The notes under the pieces: model-generated
The model's input: only the letters and a program-made list of their open reading frames with translations
The model's database searches: none
What the model was told of the DNA's origin: nothing
Shown: positions 1 to 9,306 of the stretch, piece by piece
Layout: every line of letters begins with the position of its first letter
Numbering within the stretch: the stretch's first letter is position 1
Position numbers and translations under genes: made by a program
NCBI RefSeq assembly: GCF_963929015.1
Contig: NZ_CAWVHE010000009.1
Location: 1 to 64,000 of the forward strand
Source: Merdimonas sp963929015
Lineage (GTDB): Bacteria > Bacillota > Clostridia > Lachnospirales > Lachnospiraceae
Direction of reading: 5' to 3'
DNA: 64,000 nt

Positions 1-18
1 ACACTAGATCGCGTGTTG

Positions 19-936
19 ACGCGACCCTTTCCGCTGATACTATCGCGCAGGAAAGCGTACTGGAAAGCCGTCCGGAGCTGAAAGAGGAGCTGCCGGGCCT
101 GCTGTCCATTTACGACATCAGCGTCCGCCAGAATGGGGAAAACCTCTTGAAAATCAGAGGACAATCCCCATGACGGTGAGAAATCCCGCTGAACGACCAC
201 CTGAAAGGCTACAAATACTATCAGGCGGTGTATCTGGGCGACCCATTGGAACGCTTTGACGCGGTGGTGGAAGGAGACTTCCTCGTGTTTGAAACCGACC
301 ATTTGAGCCAGTACGCAATCCTTGGTTCTAACACGCCGTTTGAAACCAGCGAAAAGCCGACCGACCCGGATGAACTTCCTTTCCAGGATGTAAGAAATGG
401 CGACTGGTTTTATGATTCCGTAATCTATGTCTATGGACACGGCCTGATGACCGGTCTTAACGATACCACCTTTGGCCCCGGAGAGCCGCTGGCAAGAGCA
501 CAGCTGGCGGTGATCCTGTACCGGCTGAGCGGCTCGCCGGAAGTGACATATGAAGACATCTTCCCGGATGTGCCGGATGGACAATGGTATATCAGACGCT
601 GTCATCTGGGGCGCAGGAGAAAGGCATTGTTTACCGGATACTCAGATAGCGGCACATTTAAGCCTGGCAACAACATCAACCGTCAGGAGATCACGACTAT
701 GATGTATCGCTATGCAAAATATCAGGGATATTCCCTGGAAGGCGGAGCGGACTACAGCAGTTATCCGGATGCGGCAAATGTTCAGGAATTTTGCCAAAGA
801 TTCCATGAGCTGGGCAGTGGGCAACGGCATCGTTACCGGAAAAGAGAATCCGACGAGACTGGATCCTCTGGGCAATACAGCCAGAGCCGAATGTGCGACG
901 ATCATGATGCGCTTTATGGAAACCTTTGAAAAAATT
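19..936 (+). pseudogene. SLH-domain surface protein, 3' part, broken
   Basis: From base 19 the sequence matches the 3' half of the SLH genes at 6307-8562 and 9307-11532: a conserved linker module followed by three SLH repeats that bind secondary cell-wall polymer. The reading frame is broken by single-base insertions near 145-190, 590-640 and 790. A long frame (228-929) recovers SLH1. Bases such as GATTCCGTAATC in SLH1 and GTGACATATG ally this copy with the gene ending at 11532. The 3' end is fused to the right end of an IS remnant, whose TAA at 940 would supply the stop. The first 18 bases do not match the paralogues. Almost all differences are insertions, so it may be a real pseudogene or a poorly read contig edge. 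Confidence 0.8.
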
Positions 937-1550
937 AGGTAATTGCGAAACAAGGTCGCAATCCTGATTAAAAATGCTGGTAGGAATGTCGGCAAGAGCC
1001 GGATTCAGCTTTTGGCATATCGGTTCGGTCAGATCTACAAGATGATCGAACATAGATTGTAAGTCCGATAAGAAATCCTGTTTAAAGCGAGTGAATTTTG
1101 AACCGTCTGGTACAACATCAAAGCCGCAAAAATCACGAAGTTCCTGAGAGTATTTCAAGAACACAATCAGGAGCGTGTCCGTCGGGATTGAAAAAATACG
1201 CTGGAGCAGAAGTGCCTTGAGCATAGGATAAAGCTGGTGCTTGCGAGGTCTTCCGGTTTGGGCGTGAAAATGAGAAACAAAAGAAACAGGAACAATTTCA
1301 TCAAGGTTAATGGCTTCATCAAGAAGTGCTAGAAAATGATATTTGTCATTATCGAATTTATGTTGACAATCTTCAAAAACTTCTGCCAAAGTGAGCTGCT
1401 TATGTGTTATCATATAGGTATATCTCCTTTAAGGTGGATTGGTTAATAGTTTCTAGTCAACTCTATTTTACCATAAACCTTGAGGAGATATTTTATTTTG
1501 GCAACAAAAAATGCCGTATTTATGCGGCTTTTGGCGTTTCGCAAACGCCT
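937..1550 (-). mobile_element. IS1182-like remnant A (internal deletion)
   Basis: This is an inverted, internally deleted copy of the complete IS at 33789-35541. Both ends remain: the right end starts AGGTAATTGCGAAAC at 937 and the left end finishes with the palindromic AAACGCCT at 1550. The transposase start is at 1413 and residues 1 to about 144 are intact. The frame then jumps, near 990, to the IS right end, removing roughly 1.1 kb including the catalytic region. It cannot make an active transposase, but an active copy could in principle act on it because both termini are kept. Its left end abuts the leader of the SLH gene at 1585. Confidence 0.9.
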
Positions 1551-1584
1551 AATGAATGTTATCTTGAAAGGAGAAAAATCAGTT

Positions 1585-3833
1585 ATGAAAGTTATGAAAT
1601 TGAAGCGCAAACTGCTTGCAGGACTGCTGACGCTTTGTATGGCTGTTGGAATGGCTGTGCCGGCGTTTGCGGCGAACGGCCCCTCGTCCGGGGACTACAG
1701 TTCTGCATACCTCAGGCTCGGTAATTCGGAGGATGGGTATCAGACGCTCTTTGCCAACAGCGGCCAGATTGACGATGTATCAGGTGCTGTTTATGATAAG
1801 GCGAGCAACACCGTTACCCTGACCAACTACAACAACCCGACCAATATCCTTGTCGCCAACGAGATGGGTGATGACCTGAAGCTTAAGCTGGTAGGTGACA
1901 ACCACATCTCCTCGCTGGTGGTATACGGTTTCGGCTGGGGCGGCAACCTGGAGATTATTGGAGACGGCTCCCTGACCATCAATGAGAACAAAACCTCCAG
2001 CGCCGCTATTGCGTTTATGGCGGAGGGAACACAAGGCTCGCTCAAAGTTGGTTCGGAGGCTACTGTGACGGCGTATAAAATGCCCGATGCTCCGCATATG
2101 GCGACTTATTCGGCACAGTTTATCTCACAACGTCTAAATCTATCCCGTTCACAGGAAATTTTGAAACAAAGCTTGCTCTGACAGCTGATTCCGGCGTGGA
2201 AGGCGAATATGCAGTGGGTGCAACTGTTATTTATGAAGATGAAGAAAGTTATGCTAACAGAACATGGCAGCTTGCCACAAAGGACAATGACGGCAAACTC
2301 TACGGCATTTACTTCTTCGAGGCTAATGAGTATTCAGAGGGTCAAACTGATGTGTTTGAGCTTGTAAAGGTTGACGGACTTGCCAGTGGAAATGAATATC
2401 TCGCGGTAGCTGTCAGCCAAACCGCCGGCGTAGCATGGCCCGAGGGCTATACTAAGGACCCCGAGGGAAAAACCGTTGACGCAAAAATTTCAAATATAAA
2501 GACCATGACCTTACTTCAAAAAGACGGCGAAACCTTCTATTGGGGTTCGGATAAGATTGAATATCCTCCTGAAGGCGGAGAAGGAACACCTTGGTATTCC
2601 GTTTACAAGGGACTTACCGACAAGATGGAGATTGTGGATTATTGGGGCGATAAAAAAGAAGCTGTAATTGCAGCTCCTGTTGAGGGTATGAGAAATCTTA
2701 CCAAGGATCAGGAAGGCTATCCGGAGGGATATAAGACAGTCATTGAGAAGACCGGCATGTATAGCTACTACTGCACCAATGATGTGATCAAAGTATCCCC
2801 GTCCGGGACTTCTACCGATCCGGGCACTGATCCTGGAACAAAACCTGGTGAGGATACTGGCGCCAAAGATCTGACTGCTTCCGAAACCGGCGTTTCCATC
2901 TCCCTGACCGATGGAGTGCCAGAGGGTGCAGAGCTTTATGCCGACACCATTGCACAGGAAAGCGTGCTGGGAAGCCGTCCGGAACTGAAAGAGGAGCTGC
3001 CGGGCCTGCTGTCCATTTACGAGATCAGCGTTAGAAAAGACGGTAAAGCTCTGGAAATCAAGGATAACCCCATGACGGTCAAAATCCCGATGAACGACCA
3101 CCTGAAGGGCTACAAATACTACCAGGCGGTATATCTGGGTGACCCGCTGGAACGCTTTGATGCAGTGGTGGAAGGAGACTTCCTCGTGTTTGAAACCGAC
3201 CATTTGAGCCAGTACGCAATCCTTGGTTCCAACACGCCGTTTGAAACCAGCGAAAAGCCCACCGACCCGGATGAACTTCCTTTCCAGGATGTAAGAAATG
3301 GCGACTGGTTTTATGATTCTGCAAAATATGTCTATGGACACGGCCTGATGACCGGTCTTAACGATACCACCTTTGGCCCCGGAGAGCCGCTGGCAAGAGC
3401 ACAGCTGGCAGTGATCCTGTACCGGCTGAGCGGCTCGCCGGAAGTGACGTATGAAGACATTTTCCCGGATGTGCCGGATGGACAGTGGTATACAGACGCT
3501 GTTATCTGGGCACAGGAGAAAGGCATCGTTACCGGATACTCAGACACCGGCACATTTAAGCCCGGCAAAGAGATCAACCGCCAGGAGATCACGACTATGA
3601 TGTACCGCTATGCAAAATATCAGGGATATTCCCTGGAAGGCGGAGCGGACTACAGCAGTTATCCGGATGCGGCAAATGTTCAGGAATTTGCCAAAGATTC
3701 CATGAGCTGGGCAGTGGGCAACGGCATCGTTACCGGAAAAGAGAATCCGACGAGACTGGATCCTCTGGGCAATACAGCCAGAGCCGAATGTGCGACGATC
3801 ATGATGCGGTTCGTGGAAAAATTTGGTAAGTAA
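1585..3833 (+). pseudogene. SLH-domain surface protein, frameshifted
   Basis: The start ATG at 1585 follows GAAAGGAG. A signal peptide (KRKLLAGLLTLCMAVGMAVP, cut after AFA) precedes an N-terminal domain like that of the gene at 9307, including a NEMGDDLKL...LVGDNHI...GFGWGGNLEI pattern. This kind of repetitive beta segment is often labelled carbohydrate-binding-like. The frame is lost near 2122, where CAGTTTATCTCACAAC lacks a base relative to the paralogue, and ends at 2181. The rest is open from 2196 to 3833 and encodes the second beta domain, a PGTDPGTKPGEDTG linker, the conserved module and three SLH repeats. It needs one indel correction to be functional. The frameshift could be real, a phase switch or a sequencing error. 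Confidence 0.85.
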
Positions 3834-3848
3834 CAGGTAGACCAAAGG

Positions 3849-3880
3849 AAGGGGCCTCAGAGTAATCTGAGGCTCCTTTT
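3849..3880 (+). terminator. Intrinsic terminator of SLH gene
   Basis: A stem of about 10 bp, GGGGCCTCAG / CTGAGGCTCC, is followed by TTTT shortly after the stop codon at 3833. The same terminator follows the copy ending at 11532 but is missing after the copy ending at 8562. Confidence 0.85.
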
Positions 3881-3940
3881 GAGAATCGCATGCCATCAGG
3901 CGCGCGAACAGGGAAGCGCCAGGTACGGGGCTGCCCTATA

Positions 3941-3969
3941 ACAGGATCCTAACAGGATTACAACAGGAT
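3941..3969 (+). repeat. ACAGGAT short direct repeats
   Basis: Three copies of ACAGGAT are spaced 11 bases apart and directly abut the right end of IS remnant B. The matching position at 11641-11680 has a longer array, so the repeat number varies between the two SLH modules. Confidence 0.7.
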
Positions 3970-4575
3970 AGGTAATTGCGAAACAAGGTCGCAATCCTGA
4001 TTAAAAATGCGGTAGGAATCCTGCAATGCAGGATTCCTAAGATGAGAAGCAGGTGACATCAAAATTAGACATGACAAAATAACTTCCCAGATGGACTGCG
4101 AAGAAAAAATGTTATAAATACCAAAGGTCAGGCAATCAAAGGTTTTAAACTTCGTATGTATTGAAGTTGGTGGATTTTATCAGCAACAAGTACGGTAATA
4201 AGTTGTGTAATTCCTGCAAGAAGTAAATCGGCATGAAGCGTTTTTTCATTCTGTGTTTTACGATTCGCAATACAGAAACTATCCTTGAAATGGTTGATTG
4301 ATTTTTCGACATTTACACGGATTTTGTAAGTGTCTTCCCATTCCTGGGAACCTCGTTCTACACCAGGATAGGCGCGGAGATTTTTCTCTGGATAAATATA
4401 AATCATTCGTCCGCAGGAAGAAGTGGTGCATGGATTATCGCAGTGACATACCCGACATTTTGACTTGTCGGCAGGATTGTATTCCCATTTCATTTTTGGA
4501 CATACAAACTTCATGGTAGGAAGTTTGCTGCGCAAATGGGATTTGCTTCCTTCCCGTTTCATAGGAAGTGTTGGA
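3970..4575 (-). mobile_element. IS1182-like remnant B (3' part)
   Basis: This is the inverted 3' third of the same IS. The right terminus lies at 3970, then the GGAATCCTGCA/TGCAGGATTCC hairpin, then transposase codons for about the last 140 residues (stop at 4128), including the Cys-rich stretch and the catalytic Glu region VEKSINHFKD. Homology stops at about 4575, inside codons for LPMKREGSK, where it is fused to a LuxR-type gene fragment. An open frame runs on to 4889, but beyond 4575 it is only the antisense of the LuxR fragment and is not transposase. Confidence 0.9.
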
Positions 4576-4760
4576 ACGGGCTGACCGAACGGGAATGGGA
4601 TGTGTTCTCCAAGATGATTTCCTCGGACAGCAGCGCCCAGGAGATAGCCGACTGCCTGTTCCTGTCCAAGCGGACGGTGGAACGGCATATCTCCGCCCTG
4701 TACGAAAAGACAGGCGCAAAATCCCGCATCACTATGTACCTGCTTTACCGTAACGATTAA
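4576..4760 (+). pseudogene. LuxR/GerE-type HTH C-terminal fragment
   Basis: About 60 residues match a LuxR-family DNA-binding C-terminus: LTEREWDVFSKMISSDSS, then AQEIADCLFLSKRTVERHIS, the recognition-helix region, ending YLLYRND. The receiver or sensor part is gone, cut by IS remnant B at about 4575. A good terminator follows, so this is the tail of a real regulator gene destroyed by the IS. A start codon with a ribosome site is lacking, so it is probably not translated. Confidence 0.8.
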
Positions 4761-4775
4761 CATACAGGATAAAAG

Positions 4776-4813
4776 AACACCCTGCTTTCTCTCAGGAGAG
4801 GCAGGGTGTTTTT
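4776..4813 (+). terminator. Terminator after LuxR fragment
   Basis: The stem AACACCCTGC / GCAGGGTGTT with an internal CTCAGGAG-type loop is followed by TTTTTG, 16 bases after the stop codon of the LuxR fragment. Confidence 0.9.
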
Positions 4814-5005
4814 GTGTGCGGTAACGAATTGTCCTGATAAAAAACATCGTTTTCCCCACTTGAAAAATGAAATTTACGCCATTCGGCATCCGGGAAAGGA
4901 AAAATCAGGAACGAAAAGTACACCTCAACCCCTATTTGGAACGATTAGAAGTTGTGCATATATAAAGCCTCAAAATAGTTGCTTTGATTTATATAATATG
5001 CACAA

Positions 5006-5054
5006 ATGGCGGTTGACCGCCATCGGTTTTTTGAAAAATGGCGGTTCACCGCCA
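5006..5054 (+). repeat. Tandem GGCGGT palindromes in gene-free stretch
   Basis: The stretch 4816-5180 has no convincing gene. It holds two near-identical palindromes, ATGGCGGTTGACCGCCAT at 5006-5023 and TGGCGGTTCACCGCCA at 5039-5054. The first is followed by a run of six T. A TATAAT-like box lies at 4992-4997 without a clear -35. They could be paired terminators or attenuators in the leader of the gene at 5181, or operator sites. Confidence 0.5.
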
Positions 5055-5180
5055 CCTGTTTTGATACGATTGGCGGGATTTACGCATAGACAATCCGGCC
5101 TCTTTTCACCTAAAATGAGGGCGTAAGAATCCACTTCCCGGCGTCTGCCGCGGTTCCCCAAAAATTCAGGAGGAGAAGAA

Positions 5181-5516
5181 ATGATGGAATACGTTCAAAG
5201 AGAACTTCCCTATGTGCGCTCCTTTGTCCTGCGCTCGGTGTACGGCGTGCTGCGGCAGGAAGGGATTACTTTTGGGGAGGAAGAGCCGGGAAAGATTATT
5301 GCCGAATGGAGAGAGGACGGAACAGACGTCTCCCTTTCCATAACGGCGGAGGAAAAAGCGTTTGGAACTGAACTGACGATTTCACTGCGCCGCCCCTGCG
5401 ATGGAATGTCAAAGCAGAAGGTGGCTCGAAGTCTGCAGGAGATGCTGGATCAGATTGTCCGGCATTTGGAACATATCCTGATGACAGAGGGAACGGATGA
5501 TGCCAAAGCAAAATGA
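5181..5516 (+). CDS. Hypothetical protein, paralogue of next gene
   Basis: This encodes 111 residues and has an AGGAGG ribosome site 8 bases before ATG. I do not recognise the family. It is soluble, with no signal peptide or membrane segment. It aligns along its length with the product of 5625-5969: LPYVR near the start, VYGVLRQEG, then GTELTISLRRPCDGMS in place of GTGLTVSMREPCPGLS, and a C-terminal helix. The shared pattern suggests a recently duplicated small alpha/beta protein. The 108 bases between the two hold only very short open frames. Confidence 0.75.
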   Translation: MMEYVQRELPYVRSFVLRSVYGVLRQEGITFGEEEPGKIIAEWREDGTDVSLSITAEEKAFGTELTISLRRPCDGMSKQKVARSLQEMLDQIVRHLEHILMTEGTDDAKAK

Positions 5517-5624
5517 TACTGCTTTTCGGAATCTTGCCGTGTGACTGATGGGTCGGCACTGCGGTGATGTGCAGGAGAAGTTCTCCGCTCTGTATGGCGA
5601 TTAAAACGAAAGGAGAGAAACGGA

Positions 5625-5969
5625 ATGCGTCAAGTGAAAAGGCTCCTTCCCTATGTCCGGCGGTATGTGCAGATGGCCGTTTACGACGTGCTGGACGCGG
5701 AGGGGGCGGAATACTGGAAGAATGAAAGCGGCGCGGTGGTCGCCCGGCTTTCGGTTTACGGGAACGTCAGCACCTTCAGCCTTTCGACAGAGATACAGGA
5801 TGTGGGGACCGGACTGACGGTTTCCATGCGTGAACCCTGTCCCGGCCTGTCGGCCCAGGGAGAGGAACGGGCGGTGACCGCCGTAGCCGATAAGGTCGCC
5901 CAGTACCTTGAGAACGAGCTGATGATCAACCGCCGCTGTTTCGTGCAGGATCGGCATTATGCTGTGTAA
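5625..5969 (+). CDS. Hypothetical protein, paralogue of 5181-5516
   Basis: This encodes 114 residues with ribosome site AAAGGAGAG before ATG. It is the second member of the tandem pair and its family is unknown to me. The conserved blocks are LLPYVRRYVQ, VYDVLDAEGAEYW, and GTGLTVSMREPCPGLS. Its last codons overlap the start of the zinc-ribbon gene at 5959, so the two are probably translationally coupled. Its placement between SLH surface genes may be incidental. Confidence 0.75.
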   Translation: MRQVKRLLPYVRRYVQMAVYDVLDAEGAEYWKNESGAVVARLSVYGNVSTFSLSTEIQDVGTGLTVSMREPCPGLSAQGEERAVTAVADKVAQYLENELMINRRCFVQDRHYAV

Positions 5970-6144
5970 GGAACAGCGGCCGGCCCCAAGCGTGAAATTC
6001 TGTCCGAAATGCAGGGCGCCGCTCTCCCGCAGAGCGCTCCAGTGCGATAAAGGGCAAAACGCCGTCTATATCGTTCTGCTGGTCTCCTGCGGCGTACTGG
6101 GAATACTGGACTGCAGGCGGAAAAAGGTGGTGGTCGAGGAATAA
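5959..6144 (+). CDS. Small zinc-ribbon membrane protein
   Basis: This encodes 61 residues. A CPKC...C half or degenerate zinc ribbon (residues about 15-29: FCPKCRAPLSRRALQC) is followed by one hydrophobic segment (AVYIVLLVSCGVLGIL). The ATG overlaps the end of the preceding gene (ATGCTGTGTAA), which argues for coupled translation. A single-span protein with an N-terminal metal-binding knuckle fits the zinc-ribbon/TM proteins common in Firmicutes. Its function is unknown. Confidence 0.6.
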   Translation: MLCKEQRPAPSVKFCPKCRAPLSRRALQCDKGQNAVYIVLLVSCGVLGILDCRRKKVVVEE

Positions 6145-6232
6145 GGCTGAGAGATAAAACAAAACCGGCAAAAGCGCCTGCAGGCGGGGCTTCATGCAAA
6201 ACCTGTCCCAGGCAGCCGGCAGGAAAAATTTT

Positions 6233-6274
6233 TAGAAGGGGCGCCCCTTCTATCCTTTGCTTATACCAAAGGAT
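6233..6274 (+). promoter_or_regulatory. Two palindromes upstream of SLH gene
   Basis: A perfect 20-base palindrome, TAGAAGGGGCGCCCCTTCTA (6233-6252), is immediately followed by the inverted repeat ATCCTTTG-N7-CAAAGGAT (6252-6274). Both lie 33-74 bases before the start of the SLH gene at 6307 and are absent from the leaders of the other SLH copies. They may be mRNA hairpins or protein-binding sites. Confidence 0.5.
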
Positions 6275-6306
6275 AAACAATCTTATTTGACAAGGAGGAA
6301 ACAATC

Positions 6307-8562
6307 ATGAAGCGAAAATTACTTGCAGGTTTGCTGACGCTTTGCATGGCGGCGGGAATGGCCGTACCGGCAGCCGCAGCCACTACGCCTGCTGAACAGG
6401 AGCCGGGCGCTGACGGCCCGAAATACACACACGTAGACCACGTTTTGAATGAGGATACGCATAGAAACAACATGGATATACTGGTTATGCCCGGCGAGAG
6501 TTTCACCGCACAGCCCAACACGGACATTCACAAGGGCAATTGCATGTGTATCACGGCGGACGGAAAGTGGAAGTATATAACTACGGTTAAATTCATGAAT
6601 GCAGACCTGTATTTGGGATATGTTAATATTCCTAATTCTAATTACAGTGCTCATGAACCGAGGTATGTAAGTGATGGCTATTTAACAACCAGCACGCCGG
6701 ATTTGTCAAAGCTGGAACCCATAACAAAATATTATGACAATGCGATAAAGATTGCCTATGAAAACAAGTTATTAGAGATCGACCCATCAGCCTATGGGGA
6801 AGAAGAATATAGTAATTTACAGTCCGCTTTGGAAGCGGCACGCGAACTTCCGGGGCATACTTTCAATGCAGGATATGTTAACAATACTGGTTTACCCATG
6901 CGTTTAGACGCTTGTTATGCCGGCGGCAAGGGAGCCGAAGGCGAGGAAGTGGGCACAGAAGGCTGCGGACACGTCGGTCATGGGCCTGTACAATCGATGT
7001 ATGGCGGAGGTTTCTCTCAGTTCTATGTTACCTTTTATGAGCCTTATTACAATATAAACTATGAAGGCGTGGAAAACTATTTTACCGAGGAAGAATTGGC
7101 GGATTTGCCTGACCGCTATTATTTCCAGCGGGAAGAGCAGCAGATTGTTCTGCCAAATCCTGTTCGGCCCGGCTATCATTTTAAAAACTGGAGAAATAAT
7201 GGAGGAGATACAATTATTGGTTCGGGTGAAACAAAAACGGTAAAAGACGGTAAAACCATTATAACCTTTGACTATGAAAACGGTTTAAAAAGAGGGGCAA
7301 GGGACAAAAACTTGGCGCCAATCTTTACAAGAGGCTGTACGGTTACTTTCAATCCCAACGGCGGAGCATTGAAGGACGGGGAAAAAGCTATCCGTGAAAT
7401 TGACCTCAAGAGCGTGGAAAACGGACAGTTTTTCGACATCGGAGGGGTTATCCCCGTGCGTGAGGGTTACACCTTTGCAGGCTGGTATACATCGCCCGAC
7501 TGCACAGATGAAAGCCGGATTGCAAATACCGCAAGCGACGAGTGGATCAATGCGTATGATATGCAGGTTTACGCAAAATGGGAGAAAAATGTTACCGAAC
7601 TGACCAACTCCGACACCAACGTTTCCATCTCCCTGACCGACGGTGTGCCGGAGGACGCGACCCTTTCCGCTGATACTATCGCGCAGGAAAGCGTACTGGA
7701 AAGCCGTCCGGAGCTGAAAGAGGAGCTGCCGGGCCTGCTGTCCATTTACGACATCAGCGTCCGCCAGAATGGGGAAACCCTTGAAATCAAGGACAATCCC
7801 ATGACGGTGAAAATCCCGCTGAACGACCACCTGAAAGGCTACAAATACTATCAGGCGGTGTATCTGGGCGACCCATTGGAACGCTTTGACGCGGTGGTGG
7901 AAGGAGACTTCCTCGTGTTTGAAACCGACCATTTGAGCCAGTACGCAATCCTTGGTTCTAACACGCCGTTTGAAACCAGCGAAAAGCCGACCGACCCGGA
8001 TGAACTTCCTTTCCAGGATGTAAGAAATGGCGACTGGTTTTATGATTCTGCAAAATATGTCTATGGACACGGCCTGATGACCGGTCTTAACGATACCACC
8101 TTTGGCCCCGGAGAGCCGCTGGCAAGAGCACAGCTGGCGGTGATCCTGTACCGGCTGAGCGGCTCGCCGGAAGTGACGTATGAAGACATCTTCCCGGATG
8201 TGCCGGATGGACAATGGTATACAGACGCTGTCATCTGGGCGCAGGAGAAAGGCATCGTTACCGGATACTCAGATAGCGGCACATTTAAGCCTGGCAACAA
8301 CATCAACCGTCAGGAGATCACGACTATGATGTACCGCTATGCAAAATATCAGGGATATTCCCTGGAAGGCGGAGCGGACTACAGCAGTTATCCGGATGCG
8401 GCAAATGTTCAGGAATTTGCCAAAGATTCCATGAGCTGGGCAGTGGGCAACGGCATCGTTACCGGAAAAGAGAATCCGACGAGACTGGATCCTCTGGGCA
8501 ATACAGCCAGAGCCGAATGTGCGACGATCATGATGCGGTTCGTGGAAAAATTTGGTAAGTAA
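6307..8562 (+). CDS. SLH-domain surface protein with InlB-type repeat
   Basis: This encodes 751 residues with AAGGAGG before ATG. A signal peptide (residues 1-27, MKRKLLAGLL...VPAAAA) targets Sec export. A unique N-terminal region (about 30-270) is followed by two beta-grasp segments, the second a clear Listeria-Bacteroides/InlB B repeat (CTVTFNPNGGALKDG to AGWYTS...VYAKWEK). Then comes a roughly 130-residue module shared by all copies, and three SLH repeats (about 569-751: FQDV, FPDV, YPDA). SLH repeats anchor proteins to pyruvylated wall polymers. From about 7611 to the stop it is almost base-identical to the gene ending at 11532, while its N-terminus is unrelated, so domains have been exchanged. 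It lacks the terminator seen after its paralogues. Its ligand is unknown; an adhesin or glycan-binding role is inference. Confidence 0.9.
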   Translation: MKRKLLAGLLTLCMAAGMAVPAAAATTPAEQEPGADGPKYTHVDHVLNEDTHRNNMDILVMPGESFTAQPNTDIHKGNCMCITADGKWKYITTVKFMNADLYLGYVNIPNSNYSAHEPRYVSDGYLTTSTPDLSKLEPITKYYDNAIKIAYENKLLEIDPSAYGEEEYSNLQSALEAARELPGHTFNAGYVNNTGLPMRLDACYAGGKGAEGEEVGTEGCGHVGHGPVQSMYGGGFSQFYVTFYEPYYNINYEGVENYFTEEELADLPDRYYFQREEQQIVLPNPVRPGYHFKNWRNNGGDTIIGSGETKTVKDGKTIITFDYENGLKRGARDKNLAPIFTRGCTVTFNPNGGALKDGEKAIREIDLKSVENGQFFDIGGVIPVREGYTFAGWYTSPDCTDESRIANTASDEWINAYDMQVYAKWEKNVTELTNSDTNVSISLTDGVPEDATLSADTIAQESVLESRPELKEELPGLLSIYDISVRQNGETLEIKDNPMTVKIPLNDHLKGYKYYQAVYLGDPLERFDAVVEGDFLVFETDHLSQYAILGSNTPFETSEKPTDPDELPFQDVRNGDWFYDSAKYVYGHGLMTGLNDTTFGPGEPLARAQLAVILYRLSGSPEVTYEDIFPDVPDGQWYTDAVIWAQEKGIVTGYSDSGTFKPGNNINRQEITTMMYRYAKYQGYSLEGGADYSSYPDAANVQEFAKDSMSWAVGNGIVTGKENPTRLDPLGNTARAECATIMMRFVEKFGK

Positions 8563-8573
8563 CAGGTAGACCA

Positions 8574-9272
8574 GCGGTAGGAATCCTGCAATGCAGGATT
8601 CCTAAGATGAGAAGCAGGTGACATCAAAATTAGACATGACAAAATAACTTCCCAGATGGACTGCGAAGAAAAAATGTTATAAATACCAAAGGTCAGGCAA
8701 TCAAAGGTTTTAAACTTCGTATGTATTGAAGTTGGTGGATTTTATCAGCAACAAGTACGGTAATAAGTTGTGTAATTCCTGTAAGTCCGATAAGAAATCC
8801 TGTTTAAAGCGAGTGAATTTTGAACCGTCTGGTACAACATCAAAGCCGCAAAAATCACGAAGTTCCTGAGAGTATTTCAAGAACACAATCAGGAGCGTGT
8901 CCGTCGGGATTGAAAAAATACGCTGGAGCAGAAGTGCCTTGAGCATAGGATAAAGCTGGTGCTTGCGAGGTCTTCCGGTTTGGGCGTGAAAATGAGAAAC
9001 AAAAGAAACAGGAACAATTTCATCAAGGTTAATGGCTTCATCAAGAAGTGCTAGAAAATGATATTTGTCATTATCGAATTTATGTTGACAATCTTCAAAA
9101 ACTTCTGCCAAAGTGAGCTGCTTATGTGTTATCATATAGGTATATCTCCTTTAAGGTGGATTGGTTAATAGTTTCTAGTCAACTCTATTTTACCATAAAC
9201 CTTGAGGAGATATTTTATTTTGGCAACAAAAAATGCCGTATTTATGCGGCTTTTGGCGTTTCGCAAACGCCT
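8574..9272 (-). mobile_element. IS1182-like remnant C (internal deletion)
   Basis: Inverted copy of the IS. It joins the preceding SLH gene directly at GCGGTAGGAATCC, so the outermost right end and the SLH terminator are lost. The left end is complete to the palindromic CGCCT at 9272. The transposase start (9135) and about 122 codons remain (to LSDLQ). The frame then jumps near 8782 to the last codons of the gene, out of frame, so no active enzyme can be made. The deletion endpoints differ from remnant A, so the two copies decayed independently. Confidence 0.9.
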
Positions 9273-9306
9273 AATAAAAGTTATCTTGAAAGGAGAAAAA
9301 TCAGTT

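Noticed and set aside
697..1413. 238-codon minus-strand frame as full protein
   Set aside because: Only the first ~144 codons are transposase; the rest reads through the IS right end into SLH antisense.
4128..4889. 253-codon minus-strand frame that looks like one gene
   Set aside because: A chimera: codons below about 4575 are transposase, those above are antisense of the LuxR fragment and its terminator.
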